Counted from the first letter of the stretch, positions 34,334 through 44,509 are shown. The stretch is 64,000 nucleotides of DNA from Oscillospiraceae bacterium (GCA_021201135.1 JAJQGT010000006.1:471254-535253); one strand, 5' to 3'. Made by a program: numbers and translations. The notes: generated by a model not told the origin, from the sequence alone.

Positions 34334-35461
34334 TCAAAGAACACGCTTCTTGCCGATATAGAGAGGACTTCCGACGGCGGATGAGATTCTTAACTCGTCG
34401 CCGATTACAACGTCCTTATCGGTAATGATGTTGGAGATGATGGTTGATTTTCCGATTGAGGTGTCCTGCATGAGGATGCAGTTCTTGACAACTGCGCCCT
34501 TGGCGACCTTTACGCCTCTGAAGAGGATTGAATCCTCGACAACACCGTCGATAACGCATCCGTCAGCTACCAGAGAATTGTTGACCGAGCTGTCAAGACC
34601 ATACTTCGAAGGTGCGTCGTCGCGAACCTTGGTGTAGATGGGTCTCTTCTTCAGAATAAGCTTGCCGAGGTTATCGGGGTCAAGAAGCTTCATATTCTCG
34701 GTGAAGTAGCTTTCGAAATCGTGGATTCTGCTGTAGTAGCCGGTATATTCGTGAACACGGATGTTGAGCTTGCCAGCCTTAGCCTGCAGGACGTCACGAT
34801 CGAATACGTTCTTTCCTCTGGGAGTCAAATCCATAACGAGGCTCTCCAAGAGTGCCGTCGAAAGTATATTGATGTTAAGACCCAAGGTGTACTTTCCTGC
34901 CTTGGCGGCATTAAGGATTGTCTCCTTGACTCTGCCTGTCGAATCTGTCTCGAAAGCGACAGCGTCGGCAGTTTCGGAAGCGGAATAGTTGCCGGTGGAG
35001 GCGACACAGGTGATGTCGGCGCCGGTTTCAATATGCTCTTCGATAATCTTCGAGTAATCGGCATTGAGAACGACGTTGCCGTCGGCGAGTATTACATACT
35101 CACAGCCGGTCTTCTTGATGTAGCCGAGAGCGCCTCTCAAGGCTTCAAGCTTTCCGACATACAAGCCGGAGTCGATATTTCCGTAAGGTGGAAGGATTGT
35201 AAGACCGCCGTAGGAACGGGCAAGGTCCCAATATCTTGCAGAACCGATATGGTCAAGAAGCGACTCATAGTTTGACTTTGTGATAATTCCGACGGTCGAC
35301 ATTCCCGAATTGACCATGCTCGAAAGCTGGAAGTCGATAAGACGGAATCTTCCGCCGAAGGGCACGGATGCCATCGTGCGGTTTGATGCAAGCTCGGGCA
35401 AAGCCTCATCATGGGAATTTGCGAAGATAATGCCCAATACATTTGTCATATTATAGCTCAT
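34334..35461 (-). CDS. glgD: glucose-1-phosphate adenylyltransferase-like subunit
   Basis: 375 residues with an N-terminal nucleotidyltransferase-like domain and a C-terminal left-handed beta-helix. It resembles GlgC but its start, MSYNMTNVLGIIFANSHDEALPELASNR, lacks the GGxGxRL pyrophosphorylase loop that GlgC keeps. This is the mark of GlgD, the non-catalytic partner that activates GlgC in Firmicutes. Encoded between glgC and glgA. Confidence 0.93.
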   Translation of the reverse strand: MSYNMTNVLGIIFANSHDEALPELASNRTMASVPFGGRFRLIDFQLSSMVNSGMSTVGIITKSNYESLLDHIGSARYWDLARSYGGLTILPPYGNIDSGLYVGKLEALRGALGYIKKTGCEYVILADGNVVLNADYSKIIEEHIETGADITCVASTGNYSASETADAVAFETDSTGRVKETILNAAKAGKYTLGLNINILSTALLESLVMDLTPRGKNVFDRDVLQAKAGKLNIRVHEYTGYYSRIHDFESYFTENMKLLDPDNLGKLILKKRPIYTKVRDDAPSKYGLDSSVNNSLVADGCVIDGVVEDSILFRGVKVAKGAVVKNCILMQDTSIGKSTIISNIITDKDVVIGDELRISSAVGSPLYIGKKRVL

Positions 35462-35474
35462 TGCGGCTTCCTCC

Positions 35475-36677
35475 TTACATATCGGCAGAGATTATCTCTT
35501 TGGGCTTGACAACGGAGCCTGAGCTTACGGTTACGTCGTGACCGACGACAGCTACGCCCCACTCGTCCTTGTTCTCTACCGTTTCGGGTCTTGCGCCGAT
35601 ATGCGCACCCGACTCGATAACGCTTGACTCGCCGACAATCGAATACTCGACTATTGCGCCCTTCTTTACTGTAGCGTCGGGCATGAGAATCGAATCGGTT
35701 ACGACCGCGCCCTCCTCGATGGTGACGCCGCCGGAAATCATCGAGAACTCAACCGCACCGTCGATAACACAGCCGGTGGTTACCATTGAATTCTGAATCT
35801 TGGCGTTCTTGCCGATGATATGAGGTGCACGGGAGTCGTTGTTCGAGTAAATCTTCCAGCTCGGGTCATAGAGGTCGAGAGATACCGTCGGGCTGAGAAG
35901 ATCCATATTTGCTTCCCAAAGGCTGTCTATCGTTCCGACATCCTTCCAGTATCCTTCGAATCTGTAGGCATAGAGTCTTTCCTTGTTCTCAAGGAGTGCG
36001 GGAATGATGTTCTTGCCGAAGTCCTTGGTGGCGGTTTCGTCCATCTCGTTTTCGGTCAGGTACTTCTTGAGGGTCGGATATGAGAATATGTAGATACCCA
36101 TTGATGCGAGAGTGCTCTCGGGAACCTTGGGCTTTTCCACGAATTTGGTGATTGCGTTGTCCTCGTCGACCGACATGATTCCGAATCTGGATGCTTCCTC
36201 ATATTCAACGTCGAGTACTGCGATTGTGCAGACGGCGTTCTTTTCCTTGTGGAAATTGAGCATTTTCGAGTAATCCATCTTATAGATGTGGTCGCCCGAA
36301 AGGATTACGGCATACTCGGGATCGTATCTGTCGATAAACGACAGGTTCTGGTAGATGGCATTGGCTGTGCCTTCATACCATTGTGCGCCGGAGCTTGACT
36401 GATAGGGCGGCAGGATATGCACGCCTCCGTGGATTCGGTCAAGGTTCCATGCCTGTCCGTTGCCAATATAGTCGTTCAGAACGAGCGGCTGATACTGGGT
36501 CAGAACACCCACTGTGTCGATACCGGAATTGACACAGTTTGACAGCGGGAAATCGATGATTCTGTACTTGCCTCCATAGGGTACGGCGGGCTTGGCTACG
36601 TTCTTTGTCAGTGCGTACAGTCTTGATCCCTGTCCGCCTGCCAAAAGCATCGCAACGCATTCTTTTTTGTTGTACAT
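35475..36677 (-). CDS. glgC: glucose-1-phosphate adenylyltransferase
   Basis: Makes ADP-glucose from glucose-1-phosphate and ATP, the committed step of glycogen synthesis. 400 residues. Nucleotide loop [16 protein letters not shown] near residue 9, [16 protein letters not shown] near 27, [10 protein letters not shown] near 128 and [14 protein letters not shown] near 247 are all present, followed by a beta-helix. Together with GlgD it forms the Firmicute GlgCD enzyme. Confidence 0.96.
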   Translation of the reverse strand: MYNKKECVAMLLAGGQGSRLYALTKNVAKPAVPYGGKYRIIDFPLSNCVNSGIDTVGVLTQYQPLVLNDYIGNGQAWNLDRIHGGVHILPPYQSSSGAQWYEGTANAIYQNLSFIDRYDPEYAVILSGDHIYKMDYSKMLNFHKEKNAVCTIAVLDVEYEEASRFGIMSVDEDNAITKFVEKPKVPESTLASMGIYIFSYPTLKKYLTENEMDETATKDFGKNIIPALLENKERLYAYRFEGYWKDVGTIDSLWEANMDLLSPTVSLDLYDPSWKIYSNNDSRAPHIIGKNAKIQNSMVTTGCVIDGAVEFSMISGGVTIEEGAVVTDSILMPDATVKKGAIVEYSIVGESSVIESGAHIGARPETVENKDEWGVAVVGHDVTVSSGSVVKPKEIISADM

Positions 36678-36712
36678 TACACTCTTCCTTTCAGATTTTG
36701 ATTGAAAACGCT

Positions 36713-38665
36713 CTATTTTTTGTCAGCATTATCCGGCGACTGTTCCTCTATCGCCTTGGCGGCTTTTCTGCCACCGTATTTTCTGACTTTGAAATACATT
36801 ACCGACATCGGAGGAATATCGATGGCTATCGACTGCTCCATTCCGTGAGACGGAATATTTTCCGACTTGACGGTGCCGTTAAGATAGGGCGAACCGTTCT
36901 TTGAAGCCGAGTTCATAACCTCGGTATAGGTTCCTCTGTATGGCACGCCGAAGCGATAGCCCTTTCTCTCGACGGGAACGAAGTTGCAGACAACCACAAT
37001 TTCCTTCCCCGCTTTGTCGATTCTTCTGAACACGATTACGCTCTGCTCGTTGTCATCAGCCGAAATCCAGCTGAAGCCCTTCCACGAGTAATCCTCCTGC
37101 CACATCGGTGGGTTATCAAGATAGAATTGATTCAGATTCTTGACATATTGCTGGAAATCACGATGAGCCTCGAACTTCTCGGGCATGAACCACTCGAGCC
37201 CGTTACTGTAGTCCCACTCACGGAACTGCGCAAACTCGCTTCCCATGAAGAGAAGCTTCTTGCCGGGGTGAGCCATCATATAACCTAAGAACGCTCTGTC
37301 GTTTGCAAGCTTTGAGTCGGAATCACCCGGCATCTTGTCGACAAGCGAGTGCTTGCCGTGGACGACCTCGTCATGCGAAATCGGGAGAATGAAGTTCTCG
37401 GAAAACGCATAGAAGAAGGAGAACGTGAGCTTGTCGTGGTTGAACTTGCGGAAATAGGGATCGAGAGACATATAGTGCATCATGTCGTTCATCCAGCCCA
37501 TGTTCCACTTGAAGTTGAACCCCAAGCCGTTCATGTCGACCGGCTTTGTGACGTTAGCCCATGCTGTAGATTCTTCGGCAATCATTATGGCGTTCGGGCA
37601 TCTTGAGAAGACTGCGGTATTCAGCATCTGCAAAAATTCCACAGCTTCGAGATTCTCGTGTCCGCCGAATTTATTCGGTCTCCACTCGCCGCCCTGTCTG
37701 TCATAATCGAGATAGAGCATCGACGCAACCGCATCGACTCTTAAGCCATCGACATGGTATTTTTCAAGCCAGAAAAGTGCGCTTGAGATCAGGAAGGAAC
37801 GAACCTCGGGACGACCGAAGTCGAAGACTCTTGTTCCCCAAGCCTTGTGCTCCATCTTGAGGGGGTCGGCATATTCGTAGCAAGGCGAGCCGTCGAATTC
37901 AAAGAGTCCTGCGCCGTCCTTCGGGAAATGAGCCGGAACCCAGTCGAGGATAACGGCGATTCCCGCCTGATGGAATTTGTCGACCATTTTCATGAAGCCC
38001 TCGGGAGTGCCGAAACGGGAGGTCGGGGCGAAGTAGCCCATAACCTGATAGCCCCACGAGCCCTCGTAGGGGTACTCGGTAAGCGGCATGAACTCGACAT
38101 GAGTGTAGTTCATCTCTTTCAGATAAGGGATGAGCTCATCCGCCGCCTTTTCGTAGCTATAGACGTTGCCGTCGGGATATTTCTTCCACGAGCCGAGGTT
38201 TACTTCATAAATATTCATCGGCTTGTCATAGGGAGTTGAGCGCTTGCGCTTGTTCATCCAAGTGGTATCGCCCCACTTGTAGTCACCGATATCGAAAATC
38301 TTTGTTGCGGTTCCCGGAGGTGTTTCCATGTGGACGCCGTAAGGGTCCGCCTTCATCCTTCTTGAGCCGTCTGCGCCTTCTACAAAATACTTGTAGGTCG
38401 AATATGTATCGAGTGCCTGCGCCGTGCATTCCCAGATGCCGCCGGTGATTTTGTGGCACGGGTTGGCATTTTCGTCCCATCCGTTGAAATCGCCAACGAG
38501 CGAGACACGCTTGGCGCGAGGAGCCCAGACACGGAAAATGTAGCCGCCTTCGTCCCTTTTGTGAGCACCCAGGAAGTCGGCGCAATCGTAGTTTTTGCCG
38601 TCAAGGAAGCTTGCGACTGCCGCATCCACGTCATAGACCATCTCCGCCTGTTTAACGCTGTTCAT
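36713..38665 (-). CDS. glgB: 1,4-alpha-glucan branching enzyme
   Basis: 650 residues, GH13. Order: N-terminal CBM48-like domain (about 30-120), then the (beta/alpha)8 barrel with [26 protein letters not shown] (nucleophile Asp), AEESTAW (acid Glu) and SHDEVVHG (transition-state Asp), then an all-beta C-terminal domain and a Lys/Arg-rich tail. Creates alpha-1,6 branches in glycogen. First gene of glgB-glgC-glgD-glgA. Confidence 0.96.
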   Translation of the reverse strand: MNSVKQAEMVYDVDAAVASFLDGKNYDCADFLGAHKRDEGGYIFRVWAPRAKRVSLVGDFNGWDENANPCHKITGGIWECTAQALDTYSTYKYFVEGADGSRRMKADPYGVHMETPPGTATKIFDIGDYKWGDTTWMNKRKRSTPYDKPMNIYEVNLGSWKKYPDGNVYSYEKAADELIPYLKEMNYTHVEFMPLTEYPYEGSWGYQVMGYFAPTSRFGTPEGFMKMVDKFHQAGIAVILDWVPAHFPKDGAGLFEFDGSPCYEYADPLKMEHKAWGTRVFDFGRPEVRSFLISSALFWLEKYHVDGLRVDAVASMLYLDYDRQGGEWRPNKFGGHENLEAVEFLQMLNTAVFSRCPNAIMIAEESTAWANVTKPVDMNGLGFNFKWNMGWMNDMMHYMSLDPYFRKFNHDKLTFSFFYAFSENFILPISHDEVVHGKHSLVDKMPGDSDSKLANDRAFLGYMMAHPGKKLLFMGSEFAQFREWDYSNGLEWFMPEKFEAHRDFQQYVKNLNQFYLDNPPMWQEDYSWKGFSWISADDNEQSVIVFRRIDKAGKEIVVVCNFVPVERKGYRFGVPYRGTYTEVMNSASKNGSPYLNGTVKSENIPSHGMEQSIAIDIPPMSVMYFKVRKYGGRKAAKAIEEQSPDNADKK

Positions 38666-38764
38666 ATCTATACCCCTTCTTTCTTAAAGTGAAAAAGTTG
38701 TGGAAAACTAATATTTTTGCATTCAGCGAGACAACACCAATTCCGTTTACTCGCTTATGGATTC

Positions 38765-38793
38765 ATTATACCAAGCTTTGACGGATATTGCAA
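38765..38793 (-). promoter_or_regulatory. SigA-type promoter of the glg operon
   Basis: Minus strand TTGCAA at 38788-38793, 17-base spacer, TATAAT at 38765-38770, about 100 bases before the glgB ATG. AGAAGGGG precedes the ATG. Confidence 0.75.
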
Positions 38794-38863
38794 GGAGTTT
38801 AGACCAATTTGACGTTTTTAACATTTTTCAACGCCTTTTTTTGTGCAAACTTTACAAAGGGTT

Positions 38864-40522
38864 TTATCGTATTTTTGATATTCTGATTGAGGCTACTGTA
38901 ATATCGTCGCAATAATTTTCTTTCTGACTCTTGTGTGCTTCGCTTACCACCAGAGCCGCCAGATCATCGGTTGACAGGTTGGCGGAATCAAGTGAAAGCT
39001 CCGCCAGCTTCTCTATTCCCAAGCCGTCTGTGCCGTCGGTCATCATGAGAATCGAAAGCTCATCCGACGGAGCTATGCGGGTGCTCGTGAGGCTGATTTC
39101 CTCCAAAATGCCGATTGGATAACCGCCCTGCGGTATCGGAGTGATACCGCCGTCACGGAGAATATAGCTCTTCCCCGCCCCGCATTTGATTACGTTCACC
39201 TCGCCGGTCATAAGGTTCGCCGAGAGAATATCAAGAGTCGCAAAGGACTCGTCCGGCTGGCAGGAGCGGACATATTCGGACGAAAGGCGGAGGGACGACT
39301 CGAGGGAGTAGCCCGCCTCGCTGAGGTTCTTGAACGTTCTGATGAGATTCTTCGCAACCGCACGGGCATCGCTTCCTGTTCCCATGCCATCGGAGAGGAT
39401 GAGATAGCTGTAGACTCCATAATTCCAGACTTCGGCGCAGTCGCCGCAGATGCCGTCGCCAAGCTCTTTCGAGTTCGCCGACATCTGGCAAATTCCGGCG
39501 TCGAAGTGCCACTTAGGCTTGGGAGTGAGAGTGTAGCGGATATAGCTGTTGTTCTCGCTCCTGAAAAGCTCGACGTCGCTCCCCATTCCGGCTTTTTCGG
39601 CGGCAGAGATGACGGCGTTTTCGGATATCCGTGCGTTTTTCGGAAAATAGAGCTCGACCGCACCGTCGGGAATCGGGACAACGGTAACTTCGGCAGAGAT
39701 TCTTTTCGAAAGGATTTCGGACAGACGGGAGACTTTTGGATTGCTCTTCTCCAGTGTAAGCGATTTTCCGAGGTCGCTTTCAGTGAGCGCGAGAAGCTCA
39801 ACCATGTTTTCGAAGTCGTGTTCACCTGAGCCCGGTGTCACGAACTTCGGGAAACGTGTGAGGGCGCTCCTAAGAAAGCTGAGTCTTAAGGATGCGGAGC
39901 GTGCCGCTGACGAAAGGGCTTCATTCTTGCGGGTGAGCTTGTATACACAAATAACGCAGACAAGGAAGCTTAATATCTCGCCGAGGTGATAGGATGAGGC
40001 TATCACCACGGCGAAAGCGAAGAGCGCAAGAAGCTGAGGCTTGGTTGCGGCTCGGACGCCGGATTTGAAAACGGTTGTAGTAAGATGTGTACATGCGCAA
40101 AGTATTGCGCCGACTGAGATGATTCTTACGTAGTAGGCAAAGCTTGCTTCCGCAGTGGCACCTGCGAATACAGCACAACCGAGATATGACATTGCCGCGA
40201 CTATCGAGACTACGATCGGATACCGCCTGCGGCTTGTCCCTTCAAAGAGTAATCGGGTCAGGAGAACCACCATCGCCGAAGCGAGTGATGCCACCTTGCC
40301 TGCCGTGATTTCCGTGAATATTGCCGTTATGAGTGCTCCCAACAGTGCCGAGAAGCCGCAGACGGGCGGCAGGGCGGCAATCAATGCGGCGCATAGCACC
40401 GAGTCTTCTCCCAAAACCTCCGAGCCTGCGAGAACGGCTCCCGCAAGAAAGCTGAAAATTGGCTTTGCGACTTTGATTACATTCGTTTTCGGGACGGCTT
40501 TTACTGATTCCATGAGCTTCAT
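38864..40522 (-). CDS. spoIIE: stage II sporulation protein E (PP2C phosphatase)
   Basis: Dephosphorylates SpoIIAA to release SigF in the forespore. 552 residues: a hydrophobic N-terminal region with about six to eight membrane segments (about 20-215), a linker domain (about 225-330) and a C-terminal PPM/PP2C domain with ILSDGMGTGSDARAVAKNLIRTF (metal-binding Asp, near 375), MTGEVNVIKCGAG near 440 and MMTDGTDGL near 495. It is markedly shorter than the Bacillus protein (about 830), mostly from a smaller membrane region and central domain, as in several Clostridia. Context next to cotJABC supports the role. Confidence 0.9.
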   Translation of the reverse strand: MKLMESVKAVPKTNVIKVAKPIFSFLAGAVLAGSEVLGEDSVLCAALIAALPPVCGFSALLGALITAIFTEITAGKVASLASAMVVLLTRLLFEGTSRRRYPIVVSIVAAMSYLGCAVFAGATAEASFAYYVRIISVGAILCACTHLTTTVFKSGVRAATKPQLLALFAFAVVIASSYHLGEILSFLVCVICVYKLTRKNEALSSAARSASLRLSFLRSALTRFPKFVTPGSGEHDFENMVELLALTESDLGKSLTLEKSNPKVSRLSEILSKRISAEVTVVPIPDGAVELYFPKNARISENAVISAAEKAGMGSDVELFRSENNSYIRYTLTPKPKWHFDAGICQMSANSKELGDGICGDCAEVWNYGVYSYLILSDGMGTGSDARAVAKNLIRTFKNLSEAGYSLESSLRLSSEYVRSCQPDESFATLDILSANLMTGEVNVIKCGAGKSYILRDGGITPIPQGGYPIGILEEISLTSTRIAPSDELSILMMTDGTDGLGIEKLAELSLDSANLSTDDLAALVVSEAHKSQKENYCDDITVASIRISKIR

Positions 40523-40587
40523 ACTGATACTTCCTTTCGCTTAGTCAAAGTAATTTTAGTCTAAGCTAAATAAGAAGTCTGTCGAAA

Positions 40588-40663
40588 CCTAACCTCCACT
40601 GCAAGCAGTGGAGGTTAGGCGAAAAAAGCGAAGCTTTTTTCCTCGAAAAGTTTACTTTTCGAG
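40588..40663. repeat. array of three perfect hairpins between spoIIE and cotJC
   Basis: Three back-to-back palindromes: 15-bp CCTAACCTCCACTGC with its complement (40588-40619), 8-bp AAAAAAGC/GCTTTTTT (40622-40640) and 10-bp CTCGAAAAGT/ACTTTTCGAG (40642-40663). The last ends 1 base before the cotJC stop codon. At least one can serve as the cotJ terminator. Confidence 0.8.
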
Positions 40664-40664
40664 T

Positions 40665-41261
40665 TTATTTGTCGAAGCTCGGGTTGAAGGCGTAGAAGTT
40701 CTTTGAGTCGAGCTGGTCGGTCACGAGGCGCATCGCTTCGCCGAAGCGCTGGAAGTGGACTATCTCACGCTGACGGAGGAACTTGATTACATCTCTTACA
40801 TCAGGGTCGTCGACGAGTCTTAAGATATTGTCATAGGTCAGGCGAGCCTTCTGCTCCGCCGCCAGATCCTCCGACAGGTCGGCAATCGGGTCGCCGGTCG
40901 ACTGGAAGAGCTCCGCCGAGAAGGGCGTGCCGGAAGCGGCAATCGGATAGAGCCCGGTTGTGTGGTCGACGAAATAGGTGTCGAAGCCGGATTCCTTGAT
41001 TTCCTTCGGGGTGAGGTTCTTGGTGAGCTGATAGATGATGGCGCAGATCATCTCCATGTGCCCAAGCTCCTCAGTCCCGATGTCATTTAAGATTGCCTTG
41101 ACCTCCGGGCAGGGTGCGGTGTATCTCTGGGAGAGGTAGCGCATCGAGGCGTTGAGCTCGCCGTCAGGTCCGCCGAACTGCGAGATGATTATCTTCGCCG
41201 CCGCAGGGTCGGGATTCGCTATCTTGACGGGATATTGCAGTTTCTTCTCATATTGCCACAT
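40665..41261 (-). CDS. cotJC: spore coat protein CotJC (manganese-catalase-like)
   Basis: 198 residues of the manganese catalase fold: metal-ligand region GTEELGHMEMICAIIYQLT near residue 65 and LRQREIVHFQRFGEAM near 165, with the ferritin-like helix bundle between. CotJC decorates the inner spore coat and can degrade peroxide. Last gene of cotJA-cotJB-cotJC. Confidence 0.96.
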   Translation of the reverse strand: MWQYEKKLQYPVKIANPDPAAAKIIISQFGGPDGELNASMRYLSQRYTAPCPEVKAILNDIGTEELGHMEMICAIIYQLTKNLTPKEIKESGFDTYFVDHTTGLYPIAASGTPFSAELFQSTGDPIADLSEDLAAEQKARLTYDNILRLVDDPDVRDVIKFLRQREIVHFQRFGEAMRLVTDQLDSKNFYAFNPSFDK

Positions 41262-41264
41262 ATC

Positions 41265-41525
41265 TCACACCTCCTCGTTTGCGGAAAGTTCCCAAGGCCA
41301 CGGAGCCTTGACCCACTGCCAGCATTCGTCATTTGCGCTCGAATCGGCAGTCAGAGGTCCATAGGTCGCCTCGTAATCGGCTTTTGCTTCTTCGTAAAGC
41401 TTTTTGTACTTGTTGTAATATGCAAGAGCATCGGCGCAGTTCGGATGAGAGTCGAGGAAAAGCTGTGCCTCCAGGACTGCGAACGAATACTGCTGTACAT
41501 ACTTAAGCGGATTAGTATTACTCAT
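41265..41525 (-). CDS. cotJB: spore coat protein CotJB
   Basis: 86 residues, a small helical protein with LYVQQ-like start (NPLKYVQQYSFAVLEAQLFLDSHPNC) and the Ala/Tyr-rich middle of the family. Needed with CotJA for CotJC assembly in Bacillus. Its start overlaps cotJA by 4 bases. Confidence 0.94.
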   Translation of the reverse strand: MSNTNPLKYVQQYSFAVLEAQLFLDSHPNCADALAYYNKYKKLYEEAKADYEATYGPLTADSSANDECWQWVKAPWPWELSANEEV

Positions 41526-41749
41526 ATCGTTCTCTCCCCTATAAACGGTTTGTCAAGCTCTTCGAAGATGGTGCCCCGCGGCAGTCCGACCTGCGGCTCA
41601 TAGACCTTCTGCCACGACTGATAAGGCACATAGAGCATTCCAATCGGCGTGCTTGCGGGCAGAGACGTCGTCGGCTGTTTGCAGTCAAGAGACGGGCTGT
41701 CGGAAGCATCACAGCAATCGGTTGCGTTCAGTATATTGGTAAGTTTCAT
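41522..41749 (-). CDS. cotJA: spore coat-associated protein CotJA
   Basis: 75 residues from ATG 41749, which has GAGGAG 7 bases upstream; the longer in-frame start at 41854 has none. Family core is ASTPIGMLYVPYQSWQKVYEP followed by LPRGTIFEELDKPF. Two Cys pairs lie in the N-terminal part. First gene of the cotJ operon, probably transcribed late in the mother cell. Confidence 0.92.
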   Translation of the reverse strand: MKLTNILNATDCCDASDSPSLDCKQPTTSLPASTPIGMLYVPYQSWQKVYEPQVGLPRGTIFEELDKPFIGERTI

Positions 41750-41888
41750 CTTGTATCTCCTCATTCTTATTGAGGTCCGCCCAAAAGCGAGCCTCTGCTT
41801 ATAGTATGAGACAAGGTGAAATGATGTTACTGAGATGCGCTTTTGCAAGCGCAAAAAAAGCCGCCCTTTCGAGCGGCTTCTAAAATGT

Positions 41889-42140
41889 TCAAGACTTTAT
41901 GGGCACACTGCATTCATACAAGTGCTCCGGTGCGATGTCTATGTCATCATCCCAGACGACCGTCCCGCACTCTGCTTTCGCCCCGAGGAAAAACGGCAGA
42001 CTCTTCAGCGGAGAGTAGATACTCTTCTCAAGAAGCGGCTTGGCATCATATAAGCCCTCTTTGCCGTCCGCAAAGGTTATAAACAAGGTGTAATCGCTGT
42101 TTGCCTGAACTTTTCTGACTACCCAAATTGGCGTGTTCAT
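41889..42140 (-). CDS. DUF2442 domain protein
   Basis: 83 residues, with VRKVQANSDYTLFITFADGKEGLYDAKPLL and VVWDDDIDIAPEHLYE, the DUF2442 pattern. Follows a DUF4160 gene in the same direction. Such pairs occur in many bacterial accessory regions and have been proposed as toxin-antitoxin-like modules; the biochemical role is not known to me. Confidence 0.88.
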   Translation of the reverse strand: MNTPIWVVRKVQANSDYTLFITFADGKEGLYDAKPLLEKSIYSPLKSLPFFLGAKAECGTVVWDDDIDIAPEHLYECSVPIKS

Positions 42141-42179
42141 ACTACCGATTCTCCTTTCTGTAGCAATAGAAATACCCGA

Positions 42180-42440
42180 TTATCTCAGTGGTTCGATTTT
42201 GTAAAGAGGCTGTTCGCTCATTGCAAGCTCCCAGTTGGCTATAAGCTCATCCTTGTGAAGCTCCGCCCAAGCGGCAATATACTTTCTCTGTGGCTTGGGC
42301 ATATCACCCTGCGTCAATTCACCGTCCATATTAAAGACTGCGTTATAGCCTTGGTATGAAGCGTGAAAGTGCGGCGGGTTATGCTCACCGTTGTTGTACA
42401 TTCTGATTATGATTCCGTAAAACATTGAAATTGCCGGCAT
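42180..42440 (-). CDS. DUF4160 domain protein
   Basis: 86 residues with the DUF4160 signature: GIIIRMYNNGEHNPPHFHASYQG (the EHxPPHFHA motif) and the C-terminal WAELHKDELIANWELA. The ATG at 42440 has GGAGGGG 6-7 bases upstream. Transcribed before the DUF2442 gene from its own promoter. Role unknown. Confidence 0.9.
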   Translation of the reverse strand: MPAISMFYGIIIRMYNNGEHNPPHFHASYQGYNAVFNMDGELTQGDMPKPQRKYIAAWAELHKDELIANWELAMSEQPLYKIEPLR

Positions 42441-42466
42441 CAATATCCCCTCCTGACTACGATTAT

Positions 42467-42495
42467 ATTATAACACATTCTGAAGTCAACGTCAA
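42467..42495 (-). promoter_or_regulatory. consensus promoter of the DUF4160/DUF2442 pair
   Basis: Minus strand TTGACG at 42490-42495, 17-base spacer, TATAAT at 42467-42472. Confidence 0.75.
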
Positions 42496-42509
42496 CAGAA
42501 ACCTACAAG

Positions 42510-42775
42510 AAAAAGCCGCCCGAGCCGTCCGCCCGGGTGGGCGGTGGTGGGTGGCAAAACGTGAAGGAAGTATCAGTTTAAGAGGTACGTTCCGGCACGG
42601 GTCGCCCCATGCCGGAACCTGCGGTATAAGATATATTTCTCCTTTTTGGGGGCTTTCACTATTAAAGACGCTTTTTTAAGCCGAAAGGTTACGCGATTTT
42701 TCAGGAAAAATCGCAACTTTGTGAAAATCGACGGGATTCAGACTTTTCAGAAGTCTCAAATTGTGCAAATTAATA
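42510..42775. other. intergenic region with terminator and two perfect hairpins
   Basis: A GC-rich stretch with a minus-strand terminator candidate for the M56 operon (CCGCCC/GGGCGG, 42516-42544, then five T on minus), a 9-bp inverted repeat GTTCCGGCA/TGCCGGAAC (42589-42597 with 42610-42618) and a 10-bp one GCGATTTTTC/GAAAAATCGC (42693-42714). No gene I can support; the local base composition is unlike its flanks. Confidence 0.5.
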
Positions 42776-44509
42776 TCAATTAAGTTTGACATATGATTGT
42801 CCAATGGTATGCAGAGTGCCCGAGAACTCTTGTAATCCCAGATACAGCGACATATCCATAGCTCCATCTCCGATAAGGTATATCAGTCTTATGTTGCAGG
42901 TCATTCCCTCGTCAAACGGCGTGTAGGAGTAAACAGTATACTCAGGGATTTCATAGACCTTTGCGGCGGCATCTGCCACAATTTCGTCGTAGTTTACTAC
43001 GGTTTCGCTTGTCAGATGATATTCATACACCCGAGCCGCATTGTCATATATGGGATAATACTGATAGAAGTAATTTTCTGACGTTTCAGACATCCCGACA
43101 AAGAGCGGATAAAGCTCCAGGCAGATGGTCTGCAAGCTGTCATCGGAGTGCCACTGTTCCAAAACATTCGTCATGTCGAAATCAATCACCACAAAGGTGT
43201 AACCGTCAGCCGCTTCGCCGGTGCCGTCGATTACCATGTCTTCATAGCCGACCTGGTTTGTGAGACTGCCGACTTCCTCGCCATCGGCGTTATAAATTAC
43301 GCCATCGGAAATGTACATGCCATCGGGGAGAGTATCGGTATACTCAACGCTCCTGAAAGTATAGTCAGTCACGCCGCCTTCGTAACCTTCAGCGATAAAG
43401 CCTTCAACGCTGATTGTCGAGGAAAGAGCTTCTTCGAGTGTATAGATTCCGTCGGAATGGGTGACTTCCGTCGTTGTCGAGAGTGCCACAAAGCTGTCAG
43501 AGGTTTCGTCTTCCGTATAGTCAATAGTCTCCGATTCCGTCTTCCCCACTGCTCCGCAACCGACGAGTGCCGTGCAGAGAAGAACTATGCAGAGTATCGT
43601 CGCCAAAACAGACGATGGAGTTATTTTACGATATTTCATTATCGCCACTATCCTTTCTTCTGAGGCTCGCATCGCAAATGCTGTGGTAGCAGGAGCGTAG
43701 CCTCTTCTTTGGTCTTCAAGGTCTATGAGCGTCAGCGCGTAGTCTGCCCGGCAGTCTCCGGAACACTGACGAAGCAAGGCTTCATCGCACCTAAGCTCGA
43801 TATCCCTCGATAAAAATTTATTCATCACCCACACAAGTGGGTTGAACCAATGGACGCACACCGCCGCACTCGAGATGCCTTTCAGGAGGTTGTCAAGCTT
43901 GCGGATGTGGATGTATTCGTGCATAAGGACGTATTTCAGTTGCTTTTGGTCGGACAAGTCCATGCTCATCGGCAAGAGAATTACGGGGTGAATTATGCCG
44001 TAGGTCAGGGGCGTGGTGGTCTTGTCGGAGAGCTTGACGGTGACGGTGCGCCTTAGTTTGTTGGAGCTTTGGAAAGAGGCTATGAAATCTGATTCCAAGT
44101 TCTCGGATTTGTTGAAGCGGCGGATGCTCAGGATATACGAGAGCGCAAGAGCCACGGCGCAGACGACTGCTCCGATAAGCCAGATGATGCCGAATAGGTC
44201 TGCCCGCTCGGCGGTTTCGGCTGTGGGCTCGGTTGAGGAGTTATAGCTGTTGAGGGTTATAACCTCCCTGACTTCAGCCTCTGCCGTGGGAGTGACAGCT
44301 TCGAGAGTATAAACTTCGGGAGCTTCGGAGGCAGTCTCAGCCGCAGTCGTCCCGAAAAAGCTCACGGGAACCAATAGCCGCAGGATCACCACCGCCCACA
44401 TCACGATAAACGCCGTTTTCGGCAGGCGGTTCAGGAATATTGCCCGCAGGAGCAGTACCAGAAGAATCAGCACACCGCCCGTCAGGGTCATTTCAAGTAG
44501 GGCTGCCAT
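42776..44509 (-). CDS. BlaR1-like M56 membrane metallopeptidase, copy 2
   Basis: 577 residues. Four membrane segments (about 10-27, 33-52, 105-127, 300-320) and a cytoplasmic M56 peptidase with HEYIH (His197, Glu198, His201) and the downstream ELRCDEALLRQC zinc-ligand motif. After the last membrane helix a 245-residue extracytoplasmic part (about 330-577) follows that is not a penicillin-binding domain: no SxxK/SxN/KTG series is seen. BlaR1-type proteins sense an external signal and cleave the BlaI-type repressor. Residues 1-320 are closely similar to copy 1, while the outer domains differ, as expected after duplication with change of ligand. Confidence 0.87.
   Translation of the reverse strand: MAALLEMTLTGGVLILLVLLLRAIFLNRLPKTAFIVMWAVVILRLLVPVSFFGTTAAETASEAPEVYTLEAVTPTAEAEVREVITLNSYNSSTEPTAETAERADLFGIIWLIGAVVCAVALALSYILSIRRFNKSENLESDFIASFQSSNKLRRTVTVKLSDKTTTPLTYGIIHPVILLPMSMDLSDQKQLKYVLMHEYIHIRKLDNLLKGISSAAVCVHWFNPLVWVMNKFLSRDIELRCDEALLRQCSGDCRADYALTLIDLEDQRRGYAPATTAFAMRASEERIVAIMKYRKITPSSVLATILCIVLLCTALVGCGAVGKTESETIDYTEDETSDSFVALSTTTEVTHSDGIYTLEEALSSTISVEGFIAEGYEGGVTDYTFRSVEYTDTLPDGMYISDGVIYNADGEEVGSLTNQVGYEDMVIDGTGEAADGYTFVVIDFDMTNVLEQWHSDDSLQTICLELYPLFVGMSETSENYFYQYYPIYDNAARVYEYHLTSETVVNYDEIVADAAAKVYEIPEYTVYSYTPFDEGMTCNIRLIYLIGDGAMDMSLYLGLQEFSGTLHTIGQSYVKLN

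Noticed and set aside
42425-42679. 84-codon open frame on plus in the GC-rich intergenic pocket
   Set aside because: Overlaps the DUF4160 promoter, spans hairpins, and has no ribosome binding site or similarity.
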